Assembly (NCBI GenBank): GCA_900546265.1
Contig: URCA01000007.1
Location: 72,890 to 136,889 of the forward strand
Length of the DNA stretch: 64,000 bases
Origin: an uncultured Oscillospiraceae bacterium
GTDB taxonomy: Bacteria > Bacillota > Clostridia > Oscillospirales > Acutalibacteraceae
Direction of reading: 5' to 3'
The translations under genes and the position numbers were made by a program. This document shows, in pieces, positions 17,071-25,207 of the stretch (position 1 is the stretch's first letter; every line of letters starts with the position of its first letter). A model generated the notes under the pieces. The model was not told where the DNA came from, did not search any database, and saw only the letters and a list, made by a program, of their open reading frames with translations.

Positions 17071-17388
17071 TTAAGGGAGAAAGAAAACCTGCTCTAGGCG
17101 GGGCTGGGCGCCGGTGCAGGGGTCCATCTCCATGACCATGACGTCCTTCATATACGCGTTCCAGCGATCCACCACCGGGCTGCCGGCCTGCACGCGGGCA
17201 GCGTATTCCACCCCTTTTTCACACTCGTAATAGCCGAACAGGTCGTTGCCCACGTTCCAGATGGTGTAATTGGAAATGCCGGCCTCTTTCAGCACGGCCT
17301 TAAGCTCTGGCCACAGCGCAGCATGGCGGCGTTTGTATTCCTCCAGCTGGCCGTCCAGCACCTGGGCCTTCCAGGCATAACGCTCCAT
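17071..17388 (-). CDS. rhaM: L-rhamnose mutarotase
   Basis: A 105-residue protein of the RhaM family, which interconverts the alpha and beta anomers of L-rhamnose so that the isomerase can use it. Visible features: RHAALWPELKAVLKEAGISNYTIW with the catalytic-site His and Tyr, and FGYYEC. Length is typical. Strong AAGGAGAG ribosome site. No rhamnose isomerase or kinase gene is adjacent in this window, so it is an isolated member of the pathway. Confidence 0.9.
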   Translation of the reverse strand: MERYAWKAQVLDGQLEEYKRRHAALWPELKAVLKEAGISNYTIWNVGNDLFGYYECEKGVEYAARVQAGSPVVDRWNAYMKDVMVMEMDPCTGAQPRLEQVFFLP

Positions 17389-17511
17389 AGGTCATCTCTC
17401 CTTACCTTTCAATGGAATTATTATAGCAGGTTTGCCGCCAAAAAGAAACGGGGGAATGTAAATTCCGGGTGAACTTCCTCTTAAGATTTTCGGGCGGACG
17501 GCGCAAAACGC

Positions 17512-17550
17512 CAGGAACCCCGAGCGGCCTAGGGCCGCCCGGGGTTCCTG
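17512..17550 (-). terminator. Terminator of the iron alcohol dehydrogenase gene
   Basis: Stem CAGGAACCCCG (17512-17522) with CGGGGTTCCTG (17540-17550), with a GCGGCC/GGCCGC inner pairing. Located 28 bp past the stop on the minus strand. Confidence 0.8.
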
Positions 17551-17577
17551 TATTCTATGGGCTTATGGGGGGGGCAA

Positions 17578-18747
17578 TTAGAAGGTGACGTCGGTGCCGT
17601 AGTACGCGCAGGTCAGGACACCGAGCATCTCCTCGTCGCTGACCGGACGGGGATTGGAGGCGGTGCAGGGATCCAGCACCGCGTTGTGGGCGATGGCCTG
17701 GCAGTGGGCCTTGAAGTCTTCCTCGGACACGCCGTTCGCCTGGTAGGTCTGGGCGATACCCAGCTTGGCGTTCATGGCGCGGACGGCCTCGACCAAAGAA
17801 TCGGTCAGCTGTTTATCGGTGGCGCCGGGCAGGCCCAGCGCGCGGGCGATCTGCGCGTAACGGGACATGCAGACGCGGGAGTTGAACTGGATCACGCTGG
17901 GCAGCAGGATGGCGTTGCAGCAGCCATGAGGAATGTGGAAAATCGCGCCCGTCTTATGGGCCAGGCTATGCGCGATGCCCAGCAGGGCGTTGGAGAAGGC
18001 CATGCCGGCCAGGCACTGGGCGATATGCATGGCGCCCCGGGCTTCCTTGTCGCCATGGTAGGAATCGATCAGGTTGTCAAACACCGAGGAAATCGCCTGG
18101 AGGGCCAGGGGATCGGAGAACTCCGACCGGGCGGTGGCCACATAGGCCTCAATAGCGTGCGTCAGCGCGTCCATGCCGGTGTGGGCGGTGAGGGTCTTCG
18201 GCATGGTCTGGGGAATATCGGTATCCAGGACAGCCACATCGGGGGTGATTTCAAAATCAGCGAGCGGGTACTTGATACCGGTGGAATAATCGGTGATGAC
18301 CGAGAACGCCGTCACCTCAGAGGCGGTGCCGCTGGTGGAGGGCACGGCCACGAAGATAGCCTTGGTGCGCAGGCGGGGCAGGGAGAAGGGCTCTTTGATG
18401 TCGTCAAAGGTTTTCTCCGGGTACTCATAGAACACCCACATGGCCTTGGCGGCGTCCATGGGTGAGCCGCCGCCGATGGCGACGATGACATCCGGCTCGA
18501 ATTCCCGCATGGCCTTGGCGCCGTCATACACCCGCTCGATGGAGGGATCGGGCTCCACGCCGTCGTACAGCCGGGTTTGCAGGCCCGCGGCCTTCAGGAT
18601 ATCCTCCAGCTTCTGCAGAAAGCCGGTCTTTTTCATGGAGCTGCCGCCGGTGACGATGAATGCCTTCTTGTAGCCTTTGAGATTTTTCAGTTCCTCCATA
18701 GCGCCGGGACCAAAGTACAAATCGCGGGGTAACGTGAAGCGTGCCAT
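17578..18747 (-). CDS. Iron-containing alcohol dehydrogenase
   Basis: A 389-residue group III, iron-dependent alcohol dehydrogenase. The NAD-binding loop GGGSPMDAAKAMW and the metal site residues in the HAIEAYVATARSEFSD segment, in GIAHSLAHKTGA and in IPHGCCNAILLP are visible. It probably reduces an aldehyde (acetaldehyde, butyraldehyde or similar) while regenerating NAD+. Two Rex-type operators cover its promoter, so expression should rise when NADH accumulates. AGGAGG ribosome site. It is a single-gene unit. Confidence 0.95.
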   Translation of the reverse strand: MARFTLPRDLYFGPGAMEELKNLKGYKKAFIVTGGSSMKKTGFLQKLEDILKAAGLQTRLYDGVEPDPSIERVYDGAKAMREFEPDVIVAIGGGSPMDAAKAMWVFYEYPEKTFDDIKEPFSLPRLRTKAIFVAVPSTSGTASEVTAFSVITDYSTGIKYPLADFEITPDVAVLDTDIPQTMPKTLTAHTGMDALTHAIEAYVATARSEFSDPLALQAISSVFDNLIDSYHGDKEARGAMHIAQCLAGMAFSNALLGIAHSLAHKTGAIFHIPHGCCNAILLPSVIQFNSRVCMSRYAQIARALGLPGATDKQLTDSLVEAVRAMNAKLGIAQTYQANGVSEEDFKAHCQAIAHNAVLDPCTASNPRPVSDEEMLGVLTCAYYGTDVTF

Positions 18748-18792
18748 AAGCGAACGTCCTCCTTATGTATGATAGTTTATCGGTCGATCGAG

Positions 18793-18810
18793 TCGTTAAT
18801 AATTTAACAA
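18793..18810. promoter_or_regulatory. Rex operator 1
   Basis: TCGTTAATAATTTAACAA matches the clostridial Rex consensus TTGTTAA-N4-TTAACAA at all but one position. It lies just downstream of the -10 region of the alcohol dehydrogenase promoter. Confidence 0.8.
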
Positions 18811-18816
18811 CTCAAT

Positions 18817-18834
18817 TTGTTATTATTTTAACAC
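18817..18834. promoter_or_regulatory. Rex operator 2
   Basis: TTGTTATTATTTTAACAC matches the Rex consensus with one mismatch in each half-site. It covers the -10 hexamer of the alcohol dehydrogenase promoter and is centred 24 bp from operator 1. Confidence 0.8.
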
Positions 18835-18853
18835 TCTCTAGAAAAAATTGCAA
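18825..18853 (-). promoter_or_regulatory. SigA promoter of the alcohol dehydrogenase gene
   Basis: On the minus strand: TTGCAA (18848-18853), 17-bp spacer, TAAAAT (18825-18830). Rex operator 2 overlaps the -10, a layout that gives direct repression. Confidence 0.75.
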
Positions 18854-18964
18854 GCGGTTGACACACTATTAAAAATTTTTTCACAATTGTATGTCAAGGC
18901 GATCCGGAGAGACGAGGGAAGGAGCGTGAAAATACGGCAGGGTTCAAAGACTGTTCACTATTAT

Positions 18965-19045
18965 CATAAAAATATTTATTAAGATTGTGGAAACGATGTT
19001 GAAATTATTTATTAATTGGAGTATTCTATGGATATACCACTTTTT
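18965..19045 (+). promoter_or_regulatory. Conserved promoter block, copy A
   Basis: TTGAAA (18999-19004), 17-bp spacer, TATTCT (19022-19027). An about 80-bp block from CATAAAAATATTTATTAA to ACCACTTTT is about three-quarters identical to the block at 23292-23371, including AT-rich sequence upstream of the -35 and sequence downstream of the -10. It drives the large secreted protein gene at 19129. The rest of the 381-bp gap (18748-19128) holds the Rex-controlled promoter and no gene that I can see. Confidence 0.7.
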
Positions 19046-19128
19046 AGAAAACATGTAATATATGTGTAATTCCCTTCGGCCCTGTTAATTGAGTCGGAGA
19101 GAAAAATAAAGATGAGGAAGGGTAAAAC

Positions 19129-22100
19129 ATGAAAAAGACCGGCAAAACACGACGCACCCGTTGGCTTTCCTGCATGGTTACGCTTTCCCTGTGCCTTGGC
19201 TCCCTGGGGGCCGCGGGAGCGGCGCCAACCAAAGCGGAGCCAGAACTATCCACCGGCGGTCACCCCCTGATAGCAGCGGCGTCTGTTCCAGAGACGGTGC
19301 GGGAGCTGATCGGCCTGGAGGCGGACGCGCCGCAAAAGGTGGTGCAGACCGACAATCTCTATGAGATTCTAACGGAAAGCGAGGACGGCTCGGGACAGGG
19401 AACCCTGTTCGCGGCGCCGGTCAAGTACATCGACGAGGACGGCCAAGCCCAATTCATTGATTCCTCCATTGTTCCCAAGGGGTTTTTCCGTTCCCTGCTC
19501 CAAAGCTATACCTATACAAACGCCGCCAACAGTGTCCAGGTGGAATATTCGAAGGACAGCGCCAAGGGCGTCCGCCTGAACGGCGGCGTCATCATGGCGG
19601 TAGCCGACACAAAGCAGCCGGACGACATGCCGGGGTTTGTGCGGGAGGAGGCGGGAAAGGACGACGTATTCGTCTATCCCCAGGCGTTCGGCCCCGACAC
19701 CTATGTAGAATACAGCAACACGGCGGGAGGCGTGAAGGAAAACATCGTCCTTGAGAAAAACGTGGGGCGCAACGAGTTCGCTTTCACCCTGGAAACCGCC
19801 ACCCACACGCCGGTGCTGAGCGCCGACAACACCAGCATCACCCTGGTCAGCAAGACGAATCCAGGCGAGGGAGACTATCTCATATCCTCCCTATACGTCT
19901 ATGATTCTTATCAGCCGGACGGAACGGAAACAGCAGAAGATTTCCGGCATTATACCGAGGACTGTCTTTACCGTCTGGAGGCTGTGGAGGAGTCTGTCTA
20001 CAAAATCACGGCCGTGGTATCCCAGGCGTTTTTAAATCATCCGGAGACGGTGTATCCGGTAGTGATCGATCCTACGGTGTCCGGCACAGCCAGCACCATG
20101 GACGACGCTTTCATCAGCCCGACCGTCACCGGCGCTTCCAACTACAAGGCCTCTTATCTGCGGGTAGGTAAGAACGGCAACGACCACTACGCGTACCTGC
20201 GATTCGGCAACCTGCCAAGCAAGCCGGCCAACGTGGATGTGTCTTCCGCCACCCTGAAGCTGACCTACCGGCCCAATCAAACGACCGGCGGGGTATTAGA
20301 CTGCTATTACGTAGGGTCAAGCTGGGTAGGAAAGGATCTGACATGGAACAATCAGCCGTCACGATACGCCCCCGGCAGCACCTACGATCCCCAAGGCCGT
20401 AATTATTCCATCGCGTCCTTCGACGTGGCCACCCACTTGCAAAACTGGACCAACGGCGGGTATAATAACTATGGGCTGTGTATCTCGTACAACAACCTGA
20501 GCATGAACGACTACAACAGCGTCTATTCCTCCGACGGACCGGCGGCCAGCGTCCCCCGCATTGAGTACAGCTATACCGGCGCGTACGGTGCGACCAGCGG
20601 GATTAGCAGCGGAACCATTTATTATCTGCGCAATGTTCGAAGCGGGAAGTATATGGATGTGCAGGGCGGAGGAACCAACGTTGTCCAGTATAGTTTCCAT
20701 GGTGACGCCAATCAACAATGGAAATTTGTATACGCGGGAGACGGGTATTATTCTATTATTCCCGTGTTTAAGCCTGGTTTGCGATTAGATGTCGGGAATG
20801 CTAATGATATTAATGGAACCAATATTGGTATTCATCAAGATAATGGGTCCAATGCACAGAAATTCCGTGTACTGCCCTGCGCCGGTGACTGTTATCGTTT
20901 GCTTCCAAAAATTAGCACAAAGAAAGTAGTCGAAGTAGCGGGGGGAAGCAGCGAAAACAGCGCCAATGTACGCATATGGGATTACGGGCCAGCACGACAG
21001 CATGAGTGGTATATTGAAAAGGTCAGCACAAAATTAAACGGTTACAAAACATTTTCAGCCTTTGATGTCGGTGACAGCTCTGAGAACGAAATTGGAGTTA
21101 TTCAGAATCTTTTTAAAGGATTAGGATATAAACAAGTATGTGCCCTAGATAATAAAAATGGATATATACCTGCTCAAACGATTAAAGATGTCGGCTCCTA
21201 CTCAGATTTTATTTACATGAACGGTCATGGGGGAGCATACACGAATATGTGGATTCAAGATTCCACCAAGGCCATAAAAGAATATCTATGTGCAGATGTT
21301 TCTGCTTATTCCGGTACAGATCGGCCAAAGATCGGGATTGGGGCGACTTTGCTCCCGGGTTCCACCACAAAAACCAACTCATTTTGGAATCTTAAAACCA
21401 AGTGGGGTCTTTTTGCTGAATGCAATCAATTGTCCTACGATTCCTATGGAGCAGGCCCTCATTGGAATGGGTTATCCTCTGCGCAGATTTGGGCAAGGAC
21501 CATGCTAGGTGATGGACAGAGAGTTCACGGGTATTTAGGATACTATACTCAAGCGCCATCAGCTGCACCTCATTATAAAACCTTGGATTTTTTTGCGCAA
21601 AGAGCTCGTCAAGGACAGCCAATTGTTTCAGCATGGACAGGCGCTCATATGGATTATTTTAATCAGTATTCTACGAGAATTAATTACGCCTGTATTTATC
21701 ACACAGCTAACATTAGCGATACATTTAACTCGTTCACAGCCAGTACGCCAAACGGTTCCAACTATGAAATCGGACTCATGAGTCGTGTGAAAAATAAAAC
21801 GCTGATGAAGACAGCAACCGCTACTGCTAAATCTATCGATCAAGTAAAGGATTCGTTTACTTTAAAAAACCGTTCTTTTTCTTCGTCACAAAAGAAACTA
21901 ATTTCCCAAAAGCTGCTAAGCGCCAGAAGCAACGCTAAATTAAATATTCAAGAAGATGGTCGTTTATCATATCAAAGTGGTTTATCATGCATAGATGGCA
22001 CGATTACAGAATACTCTCTAACTGATGAGCAGGCCATAGCCATTGCCATTCAGAAACTCACAGACCTTGGTCTTATGCCCACAACTGATTATCGTGCTGT

Positions 22101-22521
22101 TGTCGATCGTATGGAAATACGACTTTTAAATTCCCCTGACTTGTCTTTCAGTGCGCCGAAAACAGTTGAGTATACTGTTCGCTTTTATAAAACTTATCGA
22201 GGTATTGATATTGTTACAAATGAGGGGGATGGCATTACTTTACGTTTTAATAAAAATGGATTCTCAGATATAAACTACTATTGGAGGGATATTTTAGAAA
22301 CCAATTCTAAACTGTCTCATATTTCCATTCAAAAGGAATCAGCAATTACTGCTTTTCAACGGGACTACCCGGTTGAAGCTCAAAACGCCCCCTATGTCTC
22401 GCAAGCATTTGTAATGGAAAATGGTGTCTTAAAACGTGCTTGGGTAGTAGGAACCGAGCCAGATTATGTGAATGCTGAATTTTTTGATATGGAAACAGGC
22501 GATCATCTACTGAAAGGCTGA
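19129..22521 (+). CDS. Secreted multidomain protein: DNRLRE-like, ricin-type lectin, caspase-like DUF6345-type region
   Basis: An 1130-residue exported protein. Signal peptide residues 1 to about 32. Residues 90-310 resemble the N-terminus of Firmicutes wall-associated/RHS secreted proteins (VKYIDEDGQAQFIDSS). A DNRLRE-like beta domain spans about 315-480. A ricin-B type lectin region follows at about 497-632 (YYLRNVRSGKYMDVQ, ANQQWKF, HEWYIEKV). At about 645-900 is a region with IYMNGHGG (His700) and WGLFAECNQL (Cys765), the His-Gly and Cys layout of clan CD caspase-like peptidases, most like DUF6345. The end (about 935-1130) has two PepSY/YcdB-like segments, possibly inhibitory. DNA is GC-rich until about codon 530 and AT-rich after it. 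Domain names are pattern calls. Confidence 0.8.
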   Translation: MKKTGKTRRTRWLSCMVTLSLCLGSLGAAGAAPTKAEPELSTGGHPLIAAASVPETVRELIGLEADAPQKVVQTDNLYEILTESEDGSGQGTLFAAPVKYIDEDGQAQFIDSSIVPKGFFRSLLQSYTYTNAANSVQVEYSKDSAKGVRLNGGVIMAVADTKQPDDMPGFVREEAGKDDVFVYPQAFGPDTYVEYSNTAGGVKENIVLEKNVGRNEFAFTLETATHTPVLSADNTSITLVSKTNPGEGDYLISSLYVYDSYQPDGTETAEDFRHYTEDCLYRLEAVEESVYKITAVVSQAFLNHPETVYPVVIDPTVSGTASTMDDAFISPTVTGASNYKASYLRVGKNGNDHYAYLRFGNLPSKPANVDVSSATLKLTYRPNQTTGGVLDCYYVGSSWVGKDLTWNNQPSRYAPGSTYDPQGRNYSIASFDVATHLQNWTNGGYNNYGLCISYNNLSMNDYNSVYSSDGPAASVPRIEYSYTGAYGATSGISSGTIYYLRNVRSGKYMDVQGGGTNVVQYSFHGDANQQWKFVYAGDGYYSIIPVFKPGLRLDVGNANDINGTNIGIHQDNGSNAQKFRVLPCAGDCYRLLPKISTKKVVEVAGGSSENSANVRIWDYGPARQHEWYIEKVSTKLNGYKTFSAFDVGDSSENEIGVIQNLFKGLGYKQVCALDNKNGYIPAQTIKDVGSYSDFIYMNGHGGAYTNMWIQDSTKAIKEYLCADVSAYSGTDRPKIGIGATLLPGSTTKTNSFWNLKTKWGLFAECNQLSYDSYGAGPHWNGLSSAQIWARTMLGDGQRVHGYLGYYTQAPSAAPHYKTLDFFAQRARQGQPIVSAWTGAHMDYFNQYSTRINYACIYHTANISDTFNSFTASTPNGSNYEIGLMSRVKNKTLMKTATATAKSIDQVKDSFTLKNRSFSSSQKKLISQKLLSARSNAKLNIQEDGRLSYQSGLSCIDGTITEYSLTDEQAIAIAIQKLTDLGLMPTTDYRAVVDRMEIRLLNSPDLSFSAPKTVEYTVRFYKTYRGIDIVTNEGDGITLRFNKNGFSDINYYWRDILETNSKLSHISIQKESAITAFQRDYPVEAQNAPYVSQAFVMENGVLKRAWVVGTEPDYVNAEFFDMETGDHLLKG

Positions 22522-22525
22522 AATT

Positions 22526-23044
22526 ATGAATAGAATCAGAGTGTGGATAAAAAAGCACAAAATTTGTACAGCCAGTATCTGCATTATTTTAATCCTTTTA
22601 ATTTCTGCGTTATGCGTCTCCCCATTTGTTGCGATTCATATTGATGATTTTCGCAACATGGGCTGTTCCTCCGTCGTATTCGACAAGCGGCAGATGAACG
22701 GCGTGGACCGCATCGTGGTCAAGACCAAAAATGGTGAAACCACGATTCGGGACAAGGCACTGATTAGGCGCATGGTAAAGGAAACCATGACGGCCACCTC
22801 CATCGGGTACAAGGTTCCATACGGGGACAACGAGTGGCGGCTGTACAAGGGAGACACGCTGATTAGGCGGATGCGGCAGTCATCGGGCGAGTACAGGGCG
22901 ATTCTGGAGGTTTTTCAGGTGGACGGCGCTCACCGGGTCTCGGCAAAGAACACCGATGTAGGGGTGGGGGAAATCTCCGCCGAGCTGCTAAGCGCTATAG
23001 AACAGGCTTTGGCGGCCGACGGGAACAGCTATGCCGCCCCTTAA
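22526..23044 (+). CDS. Small membrane-anchored protein of unknown function
   Basis: A 172-residue protein four bases after the secreted protein's stop, so the two are co-transcribed. A basic N-terminus and one helix (about 12-36, ICIILILLISALCVSPFV) put an about 130-residue domain outside the cell; it has one Cys near the membrane. No family recognised. The first 35-40 codons are AT-rich like the preceding gene's end and the rest is GC-rich, so a composition boundary falls inside this gene. A role as partner or inhibitor of the upstream protein is an inference from position. Confidence 0.75.
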   Translation: MNRIRVWIKKHKICTASICIILILLISALCVSPFVAIHIDDFRNMGCSSVVFDKRQMNGVDRIVVKTKNGETTIRDKALIRRMVKETMTATSIGYKVPYGDNEWRLYKGDTLIRRMRQSSGEYRAILEVFQVDGAHRVSAKNTDVGVGEISAELLSAIEQALAADGNSYAAP

Positions 23045-23169
23045 GGGGTCGTAAAAGCCGCTGAAACACCAAAAAGGCTATGCGGGAAGCAGCGTCCGGC
23101 TTCGTTATTTGGGCGGCAGGAATCGCTTTGGACGCCGCCTATATTTAGTTGAATCTATCATAAGCCGTT

Positions 23170-23217
23170 TAAAAGCGCCCCAGCGTCTCTACACAAAAGA
23201 CGCTGGGGCCTGCTTTT
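23170..23217 (+). terminator. Terminator after the secreted protein operon
   Basis: Stem GCCCCAGCGTCT (23177-23188) with its complement (23198-23209), extended by AAAAGC/GCTTTT type flanks. It closes the 19129-23044 unit before a second promoter block. Confidence 0.8.
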
Positions 23218-23291
23218 ACCCTTTCAGGCTTCCGGGGCAGCGGAGATCAGAGGAGGCTTGGGAATCGGTGTTTATTAATTAATATTTTATG

Positions 23292-23371
23292 CATAAAAAC
23301 ATTTATTAATTTTGCGGATTTGATATTGAAAACATAGATGTATTGGTGTAATCTATAGTTAACCACTTTTG
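23292..23371 (+). promoter_or_regulatory. Conserved promoter block, copy B
   Basis: TTGAAA (23326-23331), 17-bp spacer, TAATCT (23349-23354), inside the same conserved block as at 18965-19045 (CATAAAAACATTTATTAA ... ACCACTTTT). TTTATTAAT also occurs about 25 bp further upstream. It drives the gene at 23459. The 414-bp gap 23045-23458 holds only this and the terminator. Confidence 0.7.
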
Positions 23372-23458
23372 GGAAAGGGCCTTTTTCGCTAGGCGCAAGC
23401 TGGAGTTGGCGGAAATTGCAGAGGGTTCGCTGGTAACGCCGACAGACGAGGGAAATCC

Positions 23459-23956
23459 ATGAAGAGAGAACGCTTAAAATATGTTAGTATTTTTCTGATC
23501 GTATCCGTTGTGTTAGTCGGGGGATGGTATGCCGTCTATCGCCTCTTCAACCGACCTGTTGAACCGTATATCCGTACGGTCTTCACGGCGGAGGAAACTG
23601 CTGTGGTGTTTGACGAGGTGCAATGGCCGCAACGGGAGGCTATATCCCTGAAGGCTTTGGTTTATTATCCCACTTGGCGGGATCCGTCCATGTACGCCTA
23701 TTTTTTCTTAAGGAAGGAGGCGGCGGATGAGTATGGCAAGCTGCTGCAACCATATGAGTCTGTGGGCTTAGCCCCGGAGGGAGAAGCTGGCTTATCCTAC
23801 CAGGACAGCACCTATTACGCCATACAAAAAAAGAGCGATTTTGATACCGGCAACACTTTCTGGGTGTACGATTGGGGAGAAGACGTCTACCTGGTATGCC
23901 TCTACGTTTCTTCCTTCAGCGAGAAACTTGTAAAATGCGCGACGGACAAGCCGTAA
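23459..23956 (+). CDS. Small membrane-anchored protein, paralogue of next gene
   Basis: A 165-residue protein with a basic start, one helix (about 9-29) and an extracytoplasmic domain. Its segment AEETAVVFDEVQWPQREAIS followed by LKALVYYP aligns with the segment DEETARIYKEIHWPFGDEST followed by LRRLVYVP of the next gene, and both end in a WxYGxxxYxxxLYD-like stretch, so they are paralogues. No known family. Promoter block B lies upstream and GAGGGAAA is the ribosome site. Start at ATG 23459. Confidence 0.75.
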   Translation: MKRERLKYVSIFLIVSVVLVGGWYAVYRLFNRPVEPYIRTVFTAEETAVVFDEVQWPQREAISLKALVYYPTWRDPSMYAYFFLRKEAADEYGKLLQPYESVGLAPEGEAGLSYQDSTYYAIQKKSDFDTGNTFWVYDWGEDVYLVCLYVSSFSEKLVKCATDKP

Positions 23957-24046
23957 GCGCCCCCGCGGCCTATATAAGGCACGGGAAAGGCCGGTATTCC
24001 GCTGCCGATCGATTCCTTTTCACGCCATGCAACAGGAGACTTCTAT

Positions 24047-24562
24047 ATGAAAAAGCCCTCGCTTAAATGGATTGTTTTCCTGCCGGTTATCCTTCTGGCG
24101 TTATTCACCATCTTCGTGCTGGTGGGACGATGGATTTGGCTGGATGGATCGGGAACGTGGACAATCTCCACCTTTTCTGACGAAGAAACCGCTCGCATTT
24201 ACAAGGAGATCCACTGGCCTTTTGGCGACGAGAGCACATTGCGGCGGCTCGTCTATGTTCCGCTGCCGCAGGAACATCTGGCATATATCCACATCGACAT
24301 ACCGAAGGCCTATTTTGACGAGCACGCGGAGGAATTGACGTACAGGCGGGATACGGCGTTTACCGAATCCGCTTCCGACGCGCTGACGGTCGGAGAGGAA
24401 GAATTTCTTCCCATAGCCCGTTGGCAGTACGGCAAAAACCTATATTTCTTCCTATACGATCTATCCGACACCGTCTACGGCGTACAGGTATACGATTTAT
24501 CGCCGTCAAAGGCGATAGCGGACATCGTGGAGACGCGGGATCTCGCCGTTTGCCGGTCATAG
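24047..24562 (+). CDS. Small membrane-anchored protein, paralogue of previous gene
   Basis: A 171-residue protein with one N-terminal helix (about 8-30) and an outside domain that shares the EETAxxxxExxWP and LVYxP motifs with the protein encoded at 23459-23956. It lies 90 bp downstream on the same strand, with GGAG-like sequence (CAGGAGACTTCT) before the ATG. Probably the product of a local duplication. Function unknown. Confidence 0.75.
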   Translation: MKKPSLKWIVFLPVILLALFTIFVLVGRWIWLDGSGTWTISTFSDEETARIYKEIHWPFGDESTLRRLVYVPLPQEHLAYIHIDIPKAYFDEHAEELTYRRDTAFTESASDALTVGEEEFLPIARWQYGKNLYFFLYDLSDTVYGVQVYDLSPSKAIADIVETRDLAVCRS

Positions 24563-24569
24563 CCACGGC

Positions 24570-24579
24570 GGGGGGGGGG
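24570..24579 (+). repeat. Homopolymer of ten G
   Basis: A run of ten G residues eight bases after the stop of the preceding gene and 54 bases before the next start. It could slip in length and alter readthrough or promoter spacing, as poly-G tracts do in phase-variable genes, but it may be fixed. No -35/-10 pair is obvious around it. Confidence 0.6.
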
Positions 24580-24633
24580 CAGCGGGGGACTTCGGCTTGG
24601 GGTTTGTCTATCAAACAGAAAGCGGATGGTGCC

Positions 24634-25158
24634 ATGAAAGCAAAAAAGATCTTTACCGCCGGTAAAAAAATGCGCTTTCTTGTTTTGATTCTGTTGGCAT
24701 TGGTTTTGATAGCAGCAGCCCCGCTGCTGCTGTATGCCACCCTATTTAGATGGGACGCGCCGCTGGAAAGACGGACGTTGGCCCCGTTAAACGAGGCCGC
24801 CATCGAGGTCTTATCTCAAGAATTTCAAGTGACCCTAAAGGATGAGGACACCGCAACCGTCACGCAGGCAGTGCTTTTCGAGAACAAGTCCTTTTATGGC
24901 TTTGGCAACAAAACCTTAACCATCACCATCGAGGGAACGTCCATGGACGCGTTTTTAAGTGATCACGCGGAGAAATTCCGGGAGATACGGGACAGAGGGC
25001 TTTCCTCCTGCCGGGTTGTGGCCAAAAACGAGGATTCCATCTGGATAACCGAGGAGGAAAACCGCGTTATTTTGAAAAAAGAGGAAATCCGCCGCGCCAC
25101 GAAAACATGGTTTCACGAGAACCCAGCGGTGAAATTGGAGGTCATCGAACCCGCGTAA
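24634..25158 (+). CDS. Small membrane-anchored protein of unknown function
   Basis: A 174-residue protein starting at ATG 24634 (MKAKKIFTAGKK), chosen because an earlier in-frame start would overlap the preceding gene and put a long basic stretch before the helix. One membrane helix (about 13-35), then an outside domain rich in Glu and Lys. It has the same architecture as the three preceding small proteins but no clear sequence match. It converges on the PBP1A gene and shares a terminator with it. Confidence 0.72.
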   Translation: MKAKKIFTAGKKMRFLVLILLALVLIAAAPLLLYATLFRWDAPLERRTLAPLNEAAIEVLSQEFQVTLKDEDTATVTQAVLFENKSFYGFGNKTLTITIEGTSMDAFLSDHAEKFREIRDRGLSSCRVVAKNEDSIWITEEENRVILKKEEIRRATKTWFHENPAVKLEVIEPA

Positions 25159-25163
25159 GCAAA

Positions 25164-25199
25164 ACCGCCCCCGCGTCCGGAATTGGACGCGGGGGCGGT
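25164..25199. terminator. Bidirectional terminator
   Basis: Perfect 15-bp stem ACCGCCCCCGCGTCC (25164-25178) with its complement (25185-25199), with A and T flanks, between convergent genes. Confidence 0.88.
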
Positions 25200-25207
25200 T
25201 GTTTGTG

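Noticed and set aside
24421..24633. Upstream start for the protein at 24634
   Set aside because: It would overlap the preceding gene by 140 bases and add a long basic stretch before the membrane helix; the poly-G tract would also be translated.
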